In this document: one piece after another, positions 53,283-63,907 of the stretch
Position numbering within the stretch: the stretch's first letter is position 1
How the letters are laid out: each line of letters opens with the position of its first letter
DNA from: Sulfurovum sp.
GTDB taxonomy: Bacteria > Campylobacterota > Campylobacteria > Campylobacterales > Sulfurovaceae
Direction of reading: 5' to 3'
Length of the DNA: 64,000 nt
NCBI GenBank assembly: GCA_026990595.1
Contig: JALXCZ010000035.1
Location: 1 to 64,000 of the forward strand
The notes under the pieces: model-generated
Seen by the model: only the letters and a program-made list of their open reading frames with translations
What the model was told of the DNA's origin: nothing
The model's database searches: none
Translations under genes and position numbers: made by a program

Positions 53283-55466
53283 ATGTCAAAACTACCAAAG
53301 ATCATATGGTCAAAAATTGATGAAGCGCCGGCACTGGCAACCTATTCATTGTTACCAATCGTAAATGCCTTTACAGGGGCAGCAGGTGTTACTGTAGAAA
53401 CTTCAGATATTTCATTGGCAGGAAGAGTACTTGCTGCAATGGGTCTTGCAGAAGACAATCTTGCAGAACTCGGAAATGTGGTCCAGCAACCGGATGGAAA
53501 CATTATTAAACTTCCAAATATTTCAGCTTCTATCGGTCAGCTTAAAGAGTGTATCTCTGAGCTTCAAGAACAGGGATATGATATTCCTGATTTTCCTGAG
53601 AATCCTGAAACAGAAGAAGAAAAGGCTGTCAGAGCTAAATATAACCCTTGTTTAGGTTCGGCGGTAAACCCGGTGCTAAGAGAAGGAAACTCAGACAGAC
53701 GTGCAGCCAAAGCAGTTAAAAGATTTGCACAAAACCATCCACACAGACTTAAAGCATTTGAAGAGAACTCAAAAGCGTATGTTGCCCACATGAATGGTGA
53801 TGGTGATTTTTATGCGAATGAAAAATCAGTAACTATGGATAAAGCACAAAAAGTGACGATTGCACTTAATGGTAAAGAGTTAAAAACTATTGATGCTCTT
53901 GAGGGTGAAGTTTTGGATGGTACATTTATGTCTATTAAAAAACTGAGAGCATTTATCCAAAAAACAATTGATGAGGCAAAAGCAAATAATGTTTTATGGT
54001 CTATTCACCTTAAAGCGACCATGATGAAAGTTTCTGACCCAATTATGTTTGGTCATGCTTTTGAGGTATTCTTTCAGGAGGTATTTACAAAATATGCAGA
54101 CCTGTTTGCAGAGCTTGGGGTAAATGCCAGATTGGGAATGTCTGATTTAGAGAAAAAAATAGCAGGTCATGAAAAAGAAGCAGAGATCAAAGCTGCATTC
54201 CAAGCTGTTGTTGACAGTGATAGTCCAAAAATTGCAATGGTTGACTCAGACAAAGGTCAGACGAACTTCAATGCTTCCAATGATGTGATCATTGATGCTT
54301 CTATGCCTGTAGTGATTCGTGAAGGTGGTAAGCAGTGGGATAGAAATGGTAATGCTGTTGAATGTGTAGCTGTGATTCCTGATGCCTCTTATGGTCTTTT
54401 TTATGAAGAGATGGTTAACGATTGTGTAAAGCATGGTCAGTACGATGTTGCAACTATGGGTTCTGTTGCCAATGTTGGGCTTATGGCTCAAAAAGCAGAG
54501 GAATATGGTTCTCATCCAACAACATTTGAAATGGCAGAAGATGGAAAAGTAACCGTTACAGCAGAAGATGGAACAGAGCTTATGAGCTTCAATGTTGAAA
54601 AAGGTGACATTTGGAGAATGAGTAGAGCCAAAGACATTCCTATTAAAGACTGGGTAAGACTTGCTGTTGAGAGAGCGAGTATTGAAAAAGTACCTACAAT
54701 CTTCTGGCTAGATTCTAAAAGAGCACATGATTCTGAAATGATTAAAAAAGTAAACAAATATCTTGCAGATCATGATACAGATGGTTTAGATATTCAAATT
54801 ATGGATGTGGCAGCAGCAACAAGATTTACAAATGCAAGAGTAAGAGAAGGGAAAAACACTATCTCTGTGACAGGTAACGTATTAAGAGACTACCTCACAG
54901 ATATGTATCCTATTCTGGAGCTTGGAACATCAGCAAAAATGCTTTCAATCGTTCCGTTGTTGGCAGGTGGTGGTCTTTATGAAACTGGTGCTGGCGGGTC
55001 TGCCCCAAAACATGTTGACCAATTTCTAAAAGAAGGTCACTTGAGATGGGATTCACTTGGTGAATTCTTGGCATTGGCTGAATCCCTAAGATTTATCGGT
55101 CAAAAACACTCAGATGAGAAACTCCAAGCGCTTACAGAGGCACTTGACGAGGCAAATGACGGATACCTTGATAACAATAAGGCCCCATCTAGAAAATGTT
55201 GTGAACCAGATAACAAAGCCTCTCATTTTTATGTAGCACAATACTGGGCAGAGGCACTTGCAAATGGAAAGAATACAGCGTTAGCGGAAAGGTTTGCCCC
55301 TGTAGCAAAAGCACTTCAGGAGAATGAAGACAAGATTATTGAAGAGCTTCTTGCGGTAGAGGGTAAAGCACAAGATATAGGTGGCTATTATCATCCTGAT
55401 GATGCAAAAGCAGAAGCTGCGATGAGACCATCAGCTACACTTAATGCTATAATAGACGCGATATAG
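53283..55466 (+). CDS. idh: Isocitrate dehydrogenase, monomeric NADP type
   Basis: Interconverts isocitrate and 2-oxoglutarate with NADP. The 727-aa protein is of the large monomeric type (about 740 aa), unrelated in length to the 420-aa dimeric enzyme; segments such as RREGNSDRR-like VLREGNSDRRAAKAVKRFA near residue 136 and GTSAKMLSIVPLLAGGG near residue 552 are characteristic. In autotrophic Campylobacterota this enzyme can run in the reductive direction. It opens a series of TCA-cycle genes on the same strand, with its own upstream palindrome. Confidence 0.95.
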   Translation: MSKLPKIIWSKIDEAPALATYSLLPIVNAFTGAAGVTVETSDISLAGRVLAAMGLAEDNLAELGNVVQQPDGNIIKLPNISASIGQLKECISELQEQGYDIPDFPENPETEEEKAVRAKYNPCLGSAVNPVLREGNSDRRAAKAVKRFAQNHPHRLKAFEENSKAYVAHMNGDGDFYANEKSVTMDKAQKVTIALNGKELKTIDALEGEVLDGTFMSIKKLRAFIQKTIDEAKANNVLWSIHLKATMMKVSDPIMFGHAFEVFFQEVFTKYADLFAELGVNARLGMSDLEKKIAGHEKEAEIKAAFQAVVDSDSPKIAMVDSDKGQTNFNASNDVIIDASMPVVIREGGKQWDRNGNAVECVAVIPDASYGLFYEEMVNDCVKHGQYDVATMGSVANVGLMAQKAEEYGSHPTTFEMAEDGKVTVTAEDGTELMSFNVEKGDIWRMSRAKDIPIKDWVRLAVERASIEKVPTIFWLDSKRAHDSEMIKKVNKYLADHDTDGLDIQIMDVAAATRFTNARVREGKNTISVTGNVLRDYLTDMYPILELGTSAKMLSIVPLLAGGGLYETGAGGSAPKHVDQFLKEGHLRWDSLGEFLALAESLRFIGQKHSDEKLQALTEALDEANDGYLDNNKAPSRKCCEPDNKASHFYVAQYWAEALANGKNTALAERFAPVAKALQENEDKIIEELLAVEGKAQDIGGYYHPDDAKAEAAMRPSATLNAIIDAI

Positions 55467-55647
55467 TCAGTCTAAACACTTCACACGGGGCATTTTGCCT
55501 TGTGTATCACTTCTTTGCATCTAGTGTAAAAAGATGCACATAGAACGGTTGTTGCCTTATTGGCTGCAAAGCATAATTGATAACTGACATTATGATTTAT
55601 GTTTTGCTTTTGAAGTGTTCTATGATACTTATATACAAAGGATTGAA
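55467..55647. other. Structured gap between idh and mdh
   Basis: A long-range inverted repeat, AACACTTCA near 55476 and TGAAGTGTT near 55610, encloses a smaller imperfect stem around 55484-55506 (CACACGGGGC / GCCTTGTG) and CATAAT/ATTATG near 55571-55593. The layout permits a branched mRNA leader or transcript end; no gene is present. Confidence 0.4.
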
Positions 55648-56598
55648 ATGGGAAAAGGTAAAAAAGTATCGATCATCGGTGCAGGAAATGTCGGAGCTAC
55701 GGTAGCGTACTCTTTGGCAATGAAGGGTGTCTGTCATGAAATTGTACTGAGAGACAGAAATATAGATGTAGCAAGAGGTAAAGCTTTAGATATGTCCCAA
55801 GCAGCAAATGCTGCACGTATGCATACCATAGTTTCTGTAGCAGAAGATGCTTCAGGTATGGCAGGTTCAGATGTAGTGGTTATTACTGCAGGAAGTCCAC
55901 GAAAGCCTGGAATGAGCAGAGACGATCTGCTTATGATCAATGCTGAAATTACCAAAGAGGTAGTACAGGATGTAAAAGAACATGCTCCTGATGCAGTGAT
56001 CATCATGGTATCTAATCCGCTTGATGTTATGACTTACGTAGCACTCAAGGCATCAGGTTTCCCCAAAGAGAGAGTGATAGGCATGGCAGGGATACTGGAT
56101 TCAGCCAGAATGGCACATTTTATTCATGAAAAGATTGGTTATGGTGCAGGACAGATCCGTGCATCAGTTATGGGTGGTCATGGTGATGACATGGTACCGC
56201 TTCCTAAATTTTCAACGGTTGCCGGCGTACCTTTGACAGATGTGTTGGATGAAGAGGAGATCATTGAGATCGTGGAACGTACCAAGCATGGCGGAGCAGA
56301 GATCGTAGGGTATCTTAAAACAGGTTCAGCCTACTATGCTCCTGCAAAATCTACAGCGATCATGGCAGAAGCGATCCTGAAAGATACAAAACAGATCCAT
56401 CCGTGTGCAGTCTATCTTGATGGTCATTACGGACATTCAGATGTGGTTTCGGGTGTACCTGTGGCACTTGGTGCAGGAGGGGTAGAGAAACTTTTTGAAA
56501 TGACATTGAGCGAAGGTCAGAAGAGAAGATTTGCAAAAAGTGTTGCGTCGGTAAGAGATATGATTGACGTACTTAGAGAAAAAAAATTTTTTGATTAA
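55648..56598 (+). CDS. mdh: Malate dehydrogenase (first copy)
   Basis: Interconverts malate and oxaloacetate with NAD. I use ATG 55648 (after AAAGGATT), giving 316 aa. It has the Rossmann motif IIGAGNVGATVAYSLA, the NAD-selecting Asp in LRDRN, Arg in KPGMSRDDLL (the malate-versus-lactate selector), and catalytic His in GGHGDDMVP near residue 173. fumC follows 6 nt later, and a second mdh-like gene comes after fumC. Confidence 0.94.
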   Translation: MGKGKKVSIIGAGNVGATVAYSLAMKGVCHEIVLRDRNIDVARGKALDMSQAANAARMHTIVSVAEDASGMAGSDVVVITAGSPRKPGMSRDDLLMINAEITKEVVQDVKEHAPDAVIIMVSNPLDVMTYVALKASGFPKERVIGMAGILDSARMAHFIHEKIGYGAGQIRASVMGGHGDDMVPLPKFSTVAGVPLTDVLDEEEIIEIVERTKHGGAEIVGYLKTGSAYYAPAKSTAIMAEAILKDTKQIHPCAVYLDGHYGHSDVVSGVPVALGAGGVEKLFEMTLSEGQKRRFAKSVASVRDMIDVLREKKFFD

Positions 56599-56604
56599 GG
56601 AGAA

Positions 56605-58005
56605 ATGATGGAATACAGAATAGAAAAAGACACAATGGGAGAGATGAAAGTCCCTGCCGATAAATATTGGGCAGCTCAAACACAACGATCTGTACAGAAC
56701 TTTCAGATCGGTAATGAAAAAATGCCGATTGAGGTTGTTTACGGATTTGCCAATCTTAAAAAAGCATGTGCGTTGGTCAACCATGAGTTAGGTCGTCTGG
56801 ATGATGACAAAACTTCAGCTATTACAAAAGCATGTGATGCAGTGCTTGCAGGGGAACTCGATGATAACTTTCCGTTGGTTGTATGGCAGACCGGTTCAGG
56901 TACACAGTCAAATATGAACATGAATGAAGTGATCGCGAACAAAGCAACAGAGATCCTTGGCGGAGATTTTACCAAAGAGAATCTTGTGCATCCCAATGAT
57001 GATGTCAATAAAGGACAAAGTTCCAACGATACCTATCCGACAGGTATGCGTATTGCTGAAGTGGTTGCAGTGACTGATAATCTTATTCCTGCATTGGAAC
57101 AGCTTAAAGCTACACTGGAGAGTAAAGCAAAAGCTTTTTCTGATATTGTAAAGATCGGTAGAACACACCTTCAGGATGCTACACCGTTGACACTTGGGCA
57201 GGAGATAAGCGGCTATGTTGCTATGCTTGAAACAAATCTGAAGCAGATCAAGGATGCACTTGTCTATTGTAAAGAGCTTGCTATTGGTGGTACAGCAGTA
57301 GGTACAGGGTTAAATTCCCATCCTGAATTTTCACAAAAAGTAGCAGCAACACTGAATGACTTTATGGCTAAAAACTATGGTTTTGTCTCTCAGCCGAACA
57401 AATTCCATGCCTTAACAGGTCATGATGCGGAAGTGGTACTCTCCGGTGCTCTAAAAGCACTTGCCGCAAACCTTATGAAGATCGCCAATGATGTGAGATG
57501 GTTGGCATCAGGACCAAGATGTGGTTTGGGCGAGATAGAGATCCCTGCAAACGAACCGGGCTCATCCATTATGCCTGGTAAAGTAAATCCTACACAGGCA
57601 GAAGCAATGACAATGGTTGCAGTACAGGTGATGGGAAATGATACAACAGTAGGGATCGCTGCAAGTCAAGGAAACTTTGAATTGAATGTATTTAAACCAG
57701 TGATCGCTTATAATATTTTACAGTCAACAAAGCTGCTTGCAGATACCATGAGAAGTTTTGATACAAATTGTGCTGTAGGTATTGAGCCGATTAGTGACAA
57801 TATAGATAAATTTCTTAATGATTCGTTAATGCTGGTAACAGCATTGAATCCGCATATAGGCTATGAGAATGCTGCTAAGATCGCTAAAACAGCCCATATA
57901 AACGGTACAACACTTAAAGAAGAAGCAATCACCTTAGGTTTATTGACTTCTGAAGAGTTCGATGCCTATGTCAAACCTGAAGAGATGATCTCGCCTAAAG
58001 CCTAA
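56605..58005 (+). CDS. fumC: Fumarate hydratase class II
   Basis: Interconverts fumarate and malate without an iron-sulfur cluster. The 466-aa protein has the lyase-superfamily signature [13 protein letters not shown] near residue 319, [10 protein letters not shown] near residue 96 and [16 protein letters not shown] near residue 185. AAGGAGAAATG leads into ATGATG; either ATG is possible. It is placed between two malate dehydrogenase genes. Confidence 0.96.
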   Translation: MMEYRIEKDTMGEMKVPADKYWAAQTQRSVQNFQIGNEKMPIEVVYGFANLKKACALVNHELGRLDDDKTSAITKACDAVLAGELDDNFPLVVWQTGSGTQSNMNMNEVIANKATEILGGDFTKENLVHPNDDVNKGQSSNDTYPTGMRIAEVVAVTDNLIPALEQLKATLESKAKAFSDIVKIGRTHLQDATPLTLGQEISGYVAMLETNLKQIKDALVYCKELAIGGTAVGTGLNSHPEFSQKVAATLNDFMAKNYGFVSQPNKFHALTGHDAEVVLSGALKALAANLMKIANDVRWLASGPRCGLGEIEIPANEPGSSIMPGKVNPTQAEAMTMVAVQVMGNDTTVGIAASQGNFELNVFKPVIAYNILQSTKLLADTMRSFDTNCAVGIEPISDNIDKFLNDSLMLVTALNPHIGYENAAKIAKTAHINGTTLKEEAITLGLLTSEEFDAYVKPEEMISPKA

Positions 58006-58010
58006 AAATT

Positions 58011-58045
58011 TGTGTATGTCTGGAATAGTGTTCTTTGCATACACA
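58011..58045 (+). terminator. Hairpin after fumC
   Basis: TGTGTATG (58011-58018) pairs with CATACACA (58038-58045) over a 19-nt loop, 5 nt after the fumC stop. No clear T-run; a weak terminator or attenuating hairpin. Confidence 0.4.
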
Positions 58046-58125
58046 GGTTAATAGCGTAAACTTGGAATATGCAAAAGGAATCAGCTATCTTTTGTAGTGA
58101 AACTTAATCAAAAACAAGGAAAGAT

Positions 58126-59070
58126 ATGCCAGCTAGAAAAGTAGCAATTGTAGGGGCAGGAGCAGTAGGGGCAAGTGCTGCCTATGCGCTGGCATTAAGT
58201 GGTACATGCCATGAAATACTACTTTATGATATTGTCCCTGAAATGGCAATAGGTAAAGCGATAGATATTGCACAGTCAACAAACTATTCTCCAAGAGGTA
58301 CCGTTGTCAGAGCAGCAATAAAACCTGAAGATCTTGAAAATTGTGATCTTGTTGTCATTACCGCAGGTGTTCCCAGAAATAAAAAAATGACAAGAGCGGA
58401 CCTGCTATATATTAATGCGGATATTGTTAAAGAGGTTGCCGAACATATTAAGAACTACTCTCCAAATGCAGTTATTCTCTGTGTTTCAAATCCATTGGAT
58501 GTGATGACGTATGTTGTGCACCGTATTACAGGTTGGGACAGAAATAGAATTATTGGTATGGGTGGTGCACTTGACAGTTTACGTATGGCATATCAAATCC
58601 ATGAAAAAATAGGATTTGGTGCAGCACAGACCAGAGCAATGGTGATAGGTGAACATGGTGAAAATATGATCCCGTATCCGGAGATCACAAATGTAGGTGG
58701 TGTCCCACTGTCACAAATTGTATCAAAAGAAGATATGGAAGAGATTGCTGCAAAAACAAAAGACGGTGGTGCCCAGATCGTAAGATATCTTAAAACATCA
58801 GCATTTTATGCGCCCGGACGAGCAATATCAGTTATGGTAGAGTCTATCTTAAGTGATGAGGAAAAAGTTATTCCAAGTTGTGCTATGCTTAACGGTGAGT
58901 ATGGTTATACAGATGTGGCAGTGGGGGTTCCCTGTGTGATCGGTGCCGGAGGGATCAAAAAGATAATTGAACTTGATCTGGATGAGGTTACTGAAATAAA
59001 GTTTGCCAAAGCAGTAGAATCTATTAAAGAGAATATTGTAATTTTGAAAGACGGTGGTTTTTTTGACTAA
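58126..59070 (+). CDS. Malate dehydrogenase paralogue (second copy)
   Basis: A 314-aa protein homologous to the mdh at 55648: IVGAGAVGASAAYALALSG, Asp in LLYDIVPE, Arg in NKKMTRADLL (malate-type) and catalytic His in GEHGENMIP. It differs from the first copy throughout, so it is an old duplicate or an acquired homologue, not a recent copy. Keeping both with fumC between them suggests different directions, partners or conditions. A lactate-type activity cannot be excluded, but the Arg argues against it. Confidence 0.88.
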   Translation: MPARKVAIVGAGAVGASAAYALALSGTCHEILLYDIVPEMAIGKAIDIAQSTNYSPRGTVVRAAIKPEDLENCDLVVITAGVPRNKKMTRADLLYINADIVKEVAEHIKNYSPNAVILCVSNPLDVMTYVVHRITGWDRNRIIGMGGALDSLRMAYQIHEKIGFGAAQTRAMVIGEHGENMIPYPEITNVGGVPLSQIVSKEDMEEIAAKTKDGGAQIVRYLKTSAFYAPGRAISVMVESILSDEEKVIPSCAMLNGEYGYTDVAVGVPCVIGAGGIKKIIELDLDEVTEIKFAKAVESIKENIVILKDGGFFD

Positions 59071-59085
59071 GGACTAATCTTCTTT

Positions 59086-59107
59086 ATCGGTGGGATTTCC
59101 CACCGAT
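59086..59107. terminator. Strong hairpin after the second mdh
   Basis: ATCGGTGGG (59086-59094), loop ATTT, CCCACCGAT (59099-59107): a perfect 9-bp, GC-rich stem, 15 nt after the stop codon. It lacks a T-run, so it may be Rho-linked or RNA-stabilising. Confidence 0.55.
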
Positions 59108-59232
59108 GAAATACCTTTCAACTGTGTAGATATTTACCACTTTTTTAAAATCACTCCTTATAATAATTCAATTAACCAAATATTATCTATGATAGACGTA
59201 TAATATTGGAACTTATTGTAAAAGGAGTGCAC

Positions 59233-60408
59233 ATGAATATTCATGAGTATCAGGCGAAACAAATATTCCAAAAGTATGGCGTACCTACACCAAAAGGTAT
59301 CATTGCTCATTCTGTAGATGAAGCAGTAGAGAATGCAAAAGAACTTGGAGGACCTGTTTGGGTAGTTAAGGCACAGATCCATGCCGGAGGACGAGGTCTT
59401 GGCGGCGGAGTGAAGCTTGCTAAATCATTGGATGAAGTCAGAACATTGGCAGATGAGATCTTGGGAATGACGCTTGTAACGCATCAAACAGGACCAGAAG
59501 GGAAATTGGTTCAAAAAGTCTATATTGAAGACGGGGCAGATATTAAAGATGAACTTTATCTCTCTGTTGTACTTGACAGAGCAGCTGAGATGCCTATCAT
59601 TATGGCTTCGACTGAAGGTGGTATGGATATTGAGACGGTAGCAGAGAAAACACCTGAGAAGATCATTAAAGTAGCAGTTGATCCGGCATTCGGTTTTCAA
59701 GGATATCATGGAAGAGAATTGGTATTTGGTCTAGATATTACAGATAAAGCTGAACAAAAAAAGATGATCCAATTTGCTCAAAAACTCTATAAACTTTATA
59801 TGGAAAACGATGCAGAGATGATCGAAATCAATCCTCTTATTAAAACAGGCTCGGGGGATTTTCTTGCACTTGACGGAAAAATGGGCTTTGATGACTCTGC
59901 ACTTTACAGACATCCTGAGATCGAAGCGATGAGAGATATTACGGAAGAGGATCCAGACGAGAGAGAAGCAAGTCAGTATGGACTCTCCTATATTGCTCTT
60001 GATGGTGAGATCGGTTGTATGGTGAACGGTGCCGGTCTTGCAATGGGTACGATGGATACGATCAATTATATGGGTGGAACACCTGCAAACTTCCTTGATG
60101 TGGGTGGTACAGCCAATGCTGAGACAGTAGCAAAAGGGTTTGAGATTATTCTTAAGAACCCGAATGTAAAAGCGATCTTTGTAAACATTTTTGGTGGAAT
60201 CGTAAGATGTGACAGAATTGCAAATGGTATTTTGGAAGCAACAAAACTGGTAGATGTAAATGTACCGGTCATTGTAAGATTGGATGGAACCAATGCACCT
60301 GAAGCAGCAGAGATTCTTAAAAATGCAAATATAGATAATGTGATTGCCGCAACCGATCTTGGTGATGGTGCAGCAAAAGCAGTAGCAGCAGCAAAAGGAG
60401 AGTTATAA
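59233..60408 (+). CDS. sucC: Succinyl-CoA synthetase beta subunit
   Basis: The nucleotide-binding subunit of the enzyme linking succinate and succinyl-CoA. From ATG 59233 (after AAAGGAG) it has 391 aa and starts [12 protein letters not shown], as usual. The ATP-grasp domain includes [18 protein letters not shown] near residue 44 and EMIEINPLI near residue 198; [12 protein letters not shown] and [10 protein letters not shown] lie in the C-terminal flavodoxin-like domain. It is coupled to sucD by a TAATG overlap. Confidence 0.96.
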   Translation: MNIHEYQAKQIFQKYGVPTPKGIIAHSVDEAVENAKELGGPVWVVKAQIHAGGRGLGGGVKLAKSLDEVRTLADEILGMTLVTHQTGPEGKLVQKVYIEDGADIKDELYLSVVLDRAAEMPIIMASTEGGMDIETVAEKTPEKIIKVAVDPAFGFQGYHGRELVFGLDITDKAEQKKMIQFAQKLYKLYMENDAEMIEINPLIKTGSGDFLALDGKMGFDDSALYRHPEIEAMRDITEEDPDEREASQYGLSYIALDGEIGCMVNGAGLAMGTMDTINYMGGTPANFLDVGGTANAETVAKGFEIILKNPNVKAIFVNIFGGIVRCDRIANGILEATKLVDVNVPVIVRLDGTNAPEAAEILKNANIDNVIAATDLGDGAAKAVAAAKGEL

Positions 60409-61277
60409 TGAGTATTTTGGTAAACAAAGATACAAAAGTAATCGTGCAGGGATTTACAGGTGGTGAAGGTACATTCCATGCTGAGCAGTGTATGGCATAT
60501 GGCACAAATATTGTAGGTGGGGTAACTCCGGGTAAGGGTGGACAGGTACATCTTGGCAAACCGGTATTCAATACAGTAAAAGAAGCAGTTGCCGCAACAG
60601 GTGCTACAGTTTCTATGGTATTTGTACCACCTGCATTTGTCGGTGATGCAGTAATGGAAGCAGCAAGTGCCGGAATTGATCTGGCAGTGATCATTACTGA
60701 AGGTGCTCCTGTACGTGATATGCAGGCAGCCAAAGCATGTGCTGTGAAAAACGGGATGATGACAATTGGGCCAAACTGCCCCGGTGTCATTACTGCTGAA
60801 GAGTGTAAGATCGGTATCATGCCGGGTAACATTTTCAAAAAAGGAAATGTGGGACTTATTTCAAAATCAGGAACACTTACTTATGAAGGTGCAAATCAGG
60901 TTTGTAATGAAGGATATGGTATCACTACGGCAGTAGGTATCGGTGGTGACCCGATCATTGGTCTTAGCTACAAACAACTTCTTCCTATGTTTGAAGCAGA
61001 TCCAGAGACAGAAGCAATCGTGATGATCGGTGAGATCGGTGGAGATCTTGAAATTCAGGCTGCAAAATTCATTAAAGAGAATATCACTAAACCTGTCGTG
61101 GCATTTATTGCCGGTCAATCAGCACCTCCTGGTAAAAGAATGGGACATGCAGGAGCGATTATCTCCGGTTCGGCAGGAACAGCAAAAGAGAAAATGGATG
61201 CACTTGAAGCAGCAGGTGTAAAAGTAGTTATATCTCCGGCAGAAATAGGAAAAGCAGTCAAAGAAGTTCTTTCTTAA
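60408..61277 (+). CDS. sucD: Succinyl-CoA synthetase alpha subunit
   Basis: The CoA-binding, phosphohistidine-bearing subunit, 289 aa. A CoA-binding Rossmann domain opens with [17 protein letters not shown] near residue 11, GPNCPGVI lies near residue 125, and the catalytic His is in [14 protein letters not shown] near residue 246. Together with sucC it supplies succinyl-CoA to the adjacent 2-oxoglutarate:ferredoxin oxidoreductase when the cycle runs reductively. Confidence 0.96.
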   Translation: MSILVNKDTKVIVQGFTGGEGTFHAEQCMAYGTNIVGGVTPGKGGQVHLGKPVFNTVKEAVAATGATVSMVFVPPAFVGDAVMEAASAGIDLAVIITEGAPVRDMQAAKACAVKNGMMTIGPNCPGVITAEECKIGIMPGNIFKKGNVGLISKSGTLTYEGANQVCNEGYGITTAVGIGGDPIIGLSYKQLLPMFEADPETEAIVMIGEIGGDLEIQAAKFIKENITKPVVAFIAGQSAPPGKRMGHAGAIISGSAGTAKEKMDALEAAGVKVVISPAEIGKAVKEVLS

Positions 61278-61289
61278 ATCCCTTTTCCT

Positions 61290-61323
61290 TAACTGCATTC
61301 ATCTTATGGGGTGAATGCAGTTA
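61290..61323 (+). terminator. Hairpin after sucD
   Basis: TAACTGCATTCA (61290-61301) and TGAATGCAGTTA (61312-61323) make a perfect 12-bp stem with a 10-nt loop, 12 nt after the sucD stop. No T-run follows. The rest of the 287-nt gap up to 61564 holds the promoter region of the kor operon, with no gene. Confidence 0.55.
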
Positions 61324-61564
61324 GCTACCTCATAGAGTTCTTTTTTACTCAAATTTATAAAGTCCAAAGCACACATAACTCAAATCCAAATTTAGAAAAA
61401 TAGCATATAAATTATGACGCTTTTTGTTGCTTCAAAAGGTAACAACCCCTCTTATAGTAACAATAATTCCACGTTATTCATACCAACATTACAAAAAGTA
61501 AGCTATCCTAATTTTAGTGAATAACAAATCTCACTTAATATTTCAAAAATAAAAAGGGGAAAAT

Positions 61565-61897
61565 ATGGCAGTAATGGCAGCTCCGGAGAATACTCCAGTT
61601 TGGGTAAATACGTCAAGATGTAAAGCCTGTGATATCTGTGTGGATGCATGTCCTGCAGGTGTGCTTTCTATGCAGCAGGAACCAACTTCAACTTTAGGTG
61701 CAATGATCAGTGTTATTGAACCTGATGCATGTATCGGATGTCAGGAATGTGAACTCTCATGTCCTGATTTTGCTATTTATGTAGCGGAGAGGAAAGAGTT
61801 TAAATTTGCAAAACTCACTGACTCTTCGAAAGAAAGACAAGAGGCAATTCGAAATAACGGGTATAGAATCCCTACAGATTATAAGGAGGCTAACTAA
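61565..61897 (+). CDS. korD: 2-oxoglutarate:ferredoxin oxidoreductase, delta (ferredoxin) subunit
   Basis: A 110-aa protein with two 4Fe-4S motifs: CKACDICVDACPAG near residue 20 and CIGCQECELSCPDF near residue 59, each CX2CX2CX3C. It passes electrons between the catalytic subunits and ferredoxin. AAAGGGGAAAAT is the ribosome-binding site. First gene of the korDABC (oorDABC) operon; its stop overlaps korA. Confidence 0.93.
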   Translation: MAVMAAPENTPVWVNTSRCKACDICVDACPAGVLSMQQEPTSTLGAMISVIEPDACIGCQECELSCPDFAIYVAERKEFKFAKLTDSSKERQEAIRNNGYRIPTDYKEAN

Positions 61898-63036
61898 TGT
61901 CAAACAAAAGAGAAGTAATATCTAGTGGTAACGAACTCGCTGCAAGAGCAGCAGTAGATGCCGGATGTAAATTTTTTGCCGGATATCCGTTGACACCATC
62001 AAGTGAGATCATGCATGTGGTTTCTGACTTGCTCCCTAAAATAGGCGGAGCAGCGATTCAGATGGAAGATGAAATTGCAGGTGTTGCAGCAGCAATTGGA
62101 GCTTCTATGTCAGGAGTAAGATCATTTACAGCGACATCAGGTCCCGGTATTTCATTGAAAGCGGAAAACCTTGGTCTTGCTCAAATGGTAGAGAACCCGC
62201 TGGTTGTTATCAATGTTATGAGAGGTGGTCCATCTACAGGTCTTCCGACACGTGTATCTCAGGGGGATGTAGCTCAGGCTAAAAACCCAAGTCACGGCGA
62301 CTATAAATCTATTACAGTTTGTGCGGGTAACCTTGAAGAGTGTTATACTGAAACAGTCAGAGCGTTTAACCTGGCGGACAGGTTTATGCAACCGGTTTTT
62401 GTGTTACTTGATGAAACAATCGGACATATGCATGCCAAAGCTGAGATTCCAGCACTGGAAGAGGTGCAGGCAGGTATTAAATTAAGAAAAACATTTGACG
62501 GTGCTCCTGAAGAGTATCAACCCTACGGTGTAGGGGAAGATGAACCTGCGGTACTTAACCCAATGTTCAAAGGGTATAGATACCATATGACAGGACTTCA
62601 CCATGGACCAACAGGTTTCCCGACTGAAGAGATCGAGACATGTAGAAAATTAATCGATAGACTCTTTAAGAAAGTGGAAGCACATCAAGATGAGATCGAA
62701 TCCAATGAAGAGTATATGGTTGATGATGCAGATATTCTCATTATTGGTTATGGTTCAGCTTCATTAGCTATTAGAGAAGCGGTCAATACACTGAGAGCAG
62801 AGGGTGTAAAAGTGGGTATGTTCAGACCAATTACACTTTGGCCGTCTCCGGAGGCAAGAATGCATGAGCTTGGACAGAAGTTTGACAAAGTACTTTCTGT
62901 AGAACTGAATCAAGGGCAGTACCTAGAAGAGATTCAGAGATCAATGGGTAGACTGGATATTGAAAAATTGACTAAAACAAACGGTCGTCCTTTCTCTCCT
63001 GCAGATATTATAGAAAAAGTTAAGGAGGTATTTTAA
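61897..63036 (+). CDS. korA: 2-oxoglutarate:ferredoxin oxidoreductase, alpha subunit
   Basis: A 379-aa subunit with the pyruvate-flavodoxin-oxidoreductase N-terminal domain (GYPLTPSSEIMH near residue 28; QMEDEIAGVAAAIGASMSG near residue 54) and a transketolase-like C-terminal part. With the beta subunit it carboxylates succinyl-CoA to 2-oxoglutarate in the reductive TCA cycle or does the reverse. The gene order, and the adjacent sucCD genes, support 2-oxoglutarate and not pyruvate as substrate. Confidence 0.93.
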   Translation: MSNKREVISSGNELAARAAVDAGCKFFAGYPLTPSSEIMHVVSDLLPKIGGAAIQMEDEIAGVAAAIGASMSGVRSFTATSGPGISLKAENLGLAQMVENPLVVINVMRGGPSTGLPTRVSQGDVAQAKNPSHGDYKSITVCAGNLEECYTETVRAFNLADRFMQPVFVLLDETIGHMHAKAEIPALEEVQAGIKLRKTFDGAPEEYQPYGVGEDEPAVLNPMFKGYRYHMTGLHHGPTGFPTEEIETCRKLIDRLFKKVEAHQDEIESNEEYMVDDADILIIGYGSASLAIREAVNTLRAEGVKVGMFRPITLWPSPEARMHELGQKFDKVLSVELNQGQYLEEIQRSMGRLDIEKLTKTNGRPFSPADIIEKVKEVF

Positions 63037-63038
63037 CC

Positions 63039-63896
63039 ATGGCATTTAATTATGATCAATATTTAAGAGTAGACAAGATGCCAACACTGTGGTGTTGGGG
63101 GTGTGGTGATGGTGTTATTTTGAAGTCATTCATCAGAGCGATTGACAAATTGGGTATCAACAAAGATGACATGTGTTTGGTGTCCGGTATCGGATGTTCA
63201 GGAAGATTCTCTTCTTATGTTGATATGAATACCGTACACACTACGCACGGAAGAACCATTGCATTTGCAACAGGTATTAAATTGGCTAACCCTGATAAAT
63301 ATGTCGTTTGTGTGGCAGGTGACGGAGATGCATTGGCGATCGGTGGTAACCATACGATCCACGGATGTAGAAGAAATATCGATATTACGTTGATTCTTAT
63401 CAATAACTTTATCTATGGGTTGACAAATTCTCAGACTTCTCCTACCACACCAAGAGGGTTCTGGACAGTCTCTCAAAAAGCAGGTAACATTGATCCTACT
63501 TTTGATGGATGTAAACTGGCAGAAGCGGCAGGTGCCTCTTTTGTGGCTAGAGAGTCAGTGAATGCTCCTAAAAAACTTGAAAAAGTCATTGTTGAAGCAC
63601 TTAAACACAAAGGTTTCTCTTTTGTTGAAGCACTTTCTAACTGTCATATCAACCTGGGTAGAAAGAACAAGATGCAATCTGCTATGGCAAACCTAGACTG
63701 GATTGACAGCATTACTGTTTCAAAAAGAAAATGGGATGAAATGTCAGAATTAGATAAAGAAAATCATCTTCCACTGGGTATTCTTAAGCAAGATACAGAA
63801 GCATTGGAATACTGTGCTATGTATGATGAAGTTAAAAAAGCGCAACAAGGTCAAAGAGGGGTGATTACCCAAGATGACTTTGAGAAAAAATTATAA
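63039..63896 (+). CDS. korB: 2-oxoglutarate:ferredoxin oxidoreductase, beta subunit
   Basis: The 285-aa thiamine-diphosphate-binding subunit. LWCWGCGDG near residue 17 holds cluster Cys, with SGIGCSGR near residue 48 and the TPP/Mg motif GDGDALAIGGNHTIHG near residue 92, followed by NNFIYGLT. It starts 2 nt after korA. The combination of alpha, beta, gamma and delta genes makes the heterotetrameric enzyme. Confidence 0.95.
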   Translation: MAFNYDQYLRVDKMPTLWCWGCGDGVILKSFIRAIDKLGINKDDMCLVSGIGCSGRFSSYVDMNTVHTTHGRTIAFATGIKLANPDKYVVCVAGDGDALAIGGNHTIHGCRRNIDITLILINNFIYGLTNSQTSPTTPRGFWTVSQKAGNIDPTFDGCKLAEAAGASFVARESVNAPKKLEKVIVEALKHKGFSFVEALSNCHINLGRKNKMQSAMANLDWIDSITVSKRKWDEMSELDKENHLPLGILKQDTEALEYCAMYDEVKKAQQGQRGVITQDDFEKKL

Positions 63897-63907
63897 GGAG
63901 CTGCCAG

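Noticed and set aside
55648-59070. Assembly duplication of the malate dehydrogenase gene
   Set aside because: The two proteins differ in most residues outside the motifs, so this cannot be an assembly artefact.
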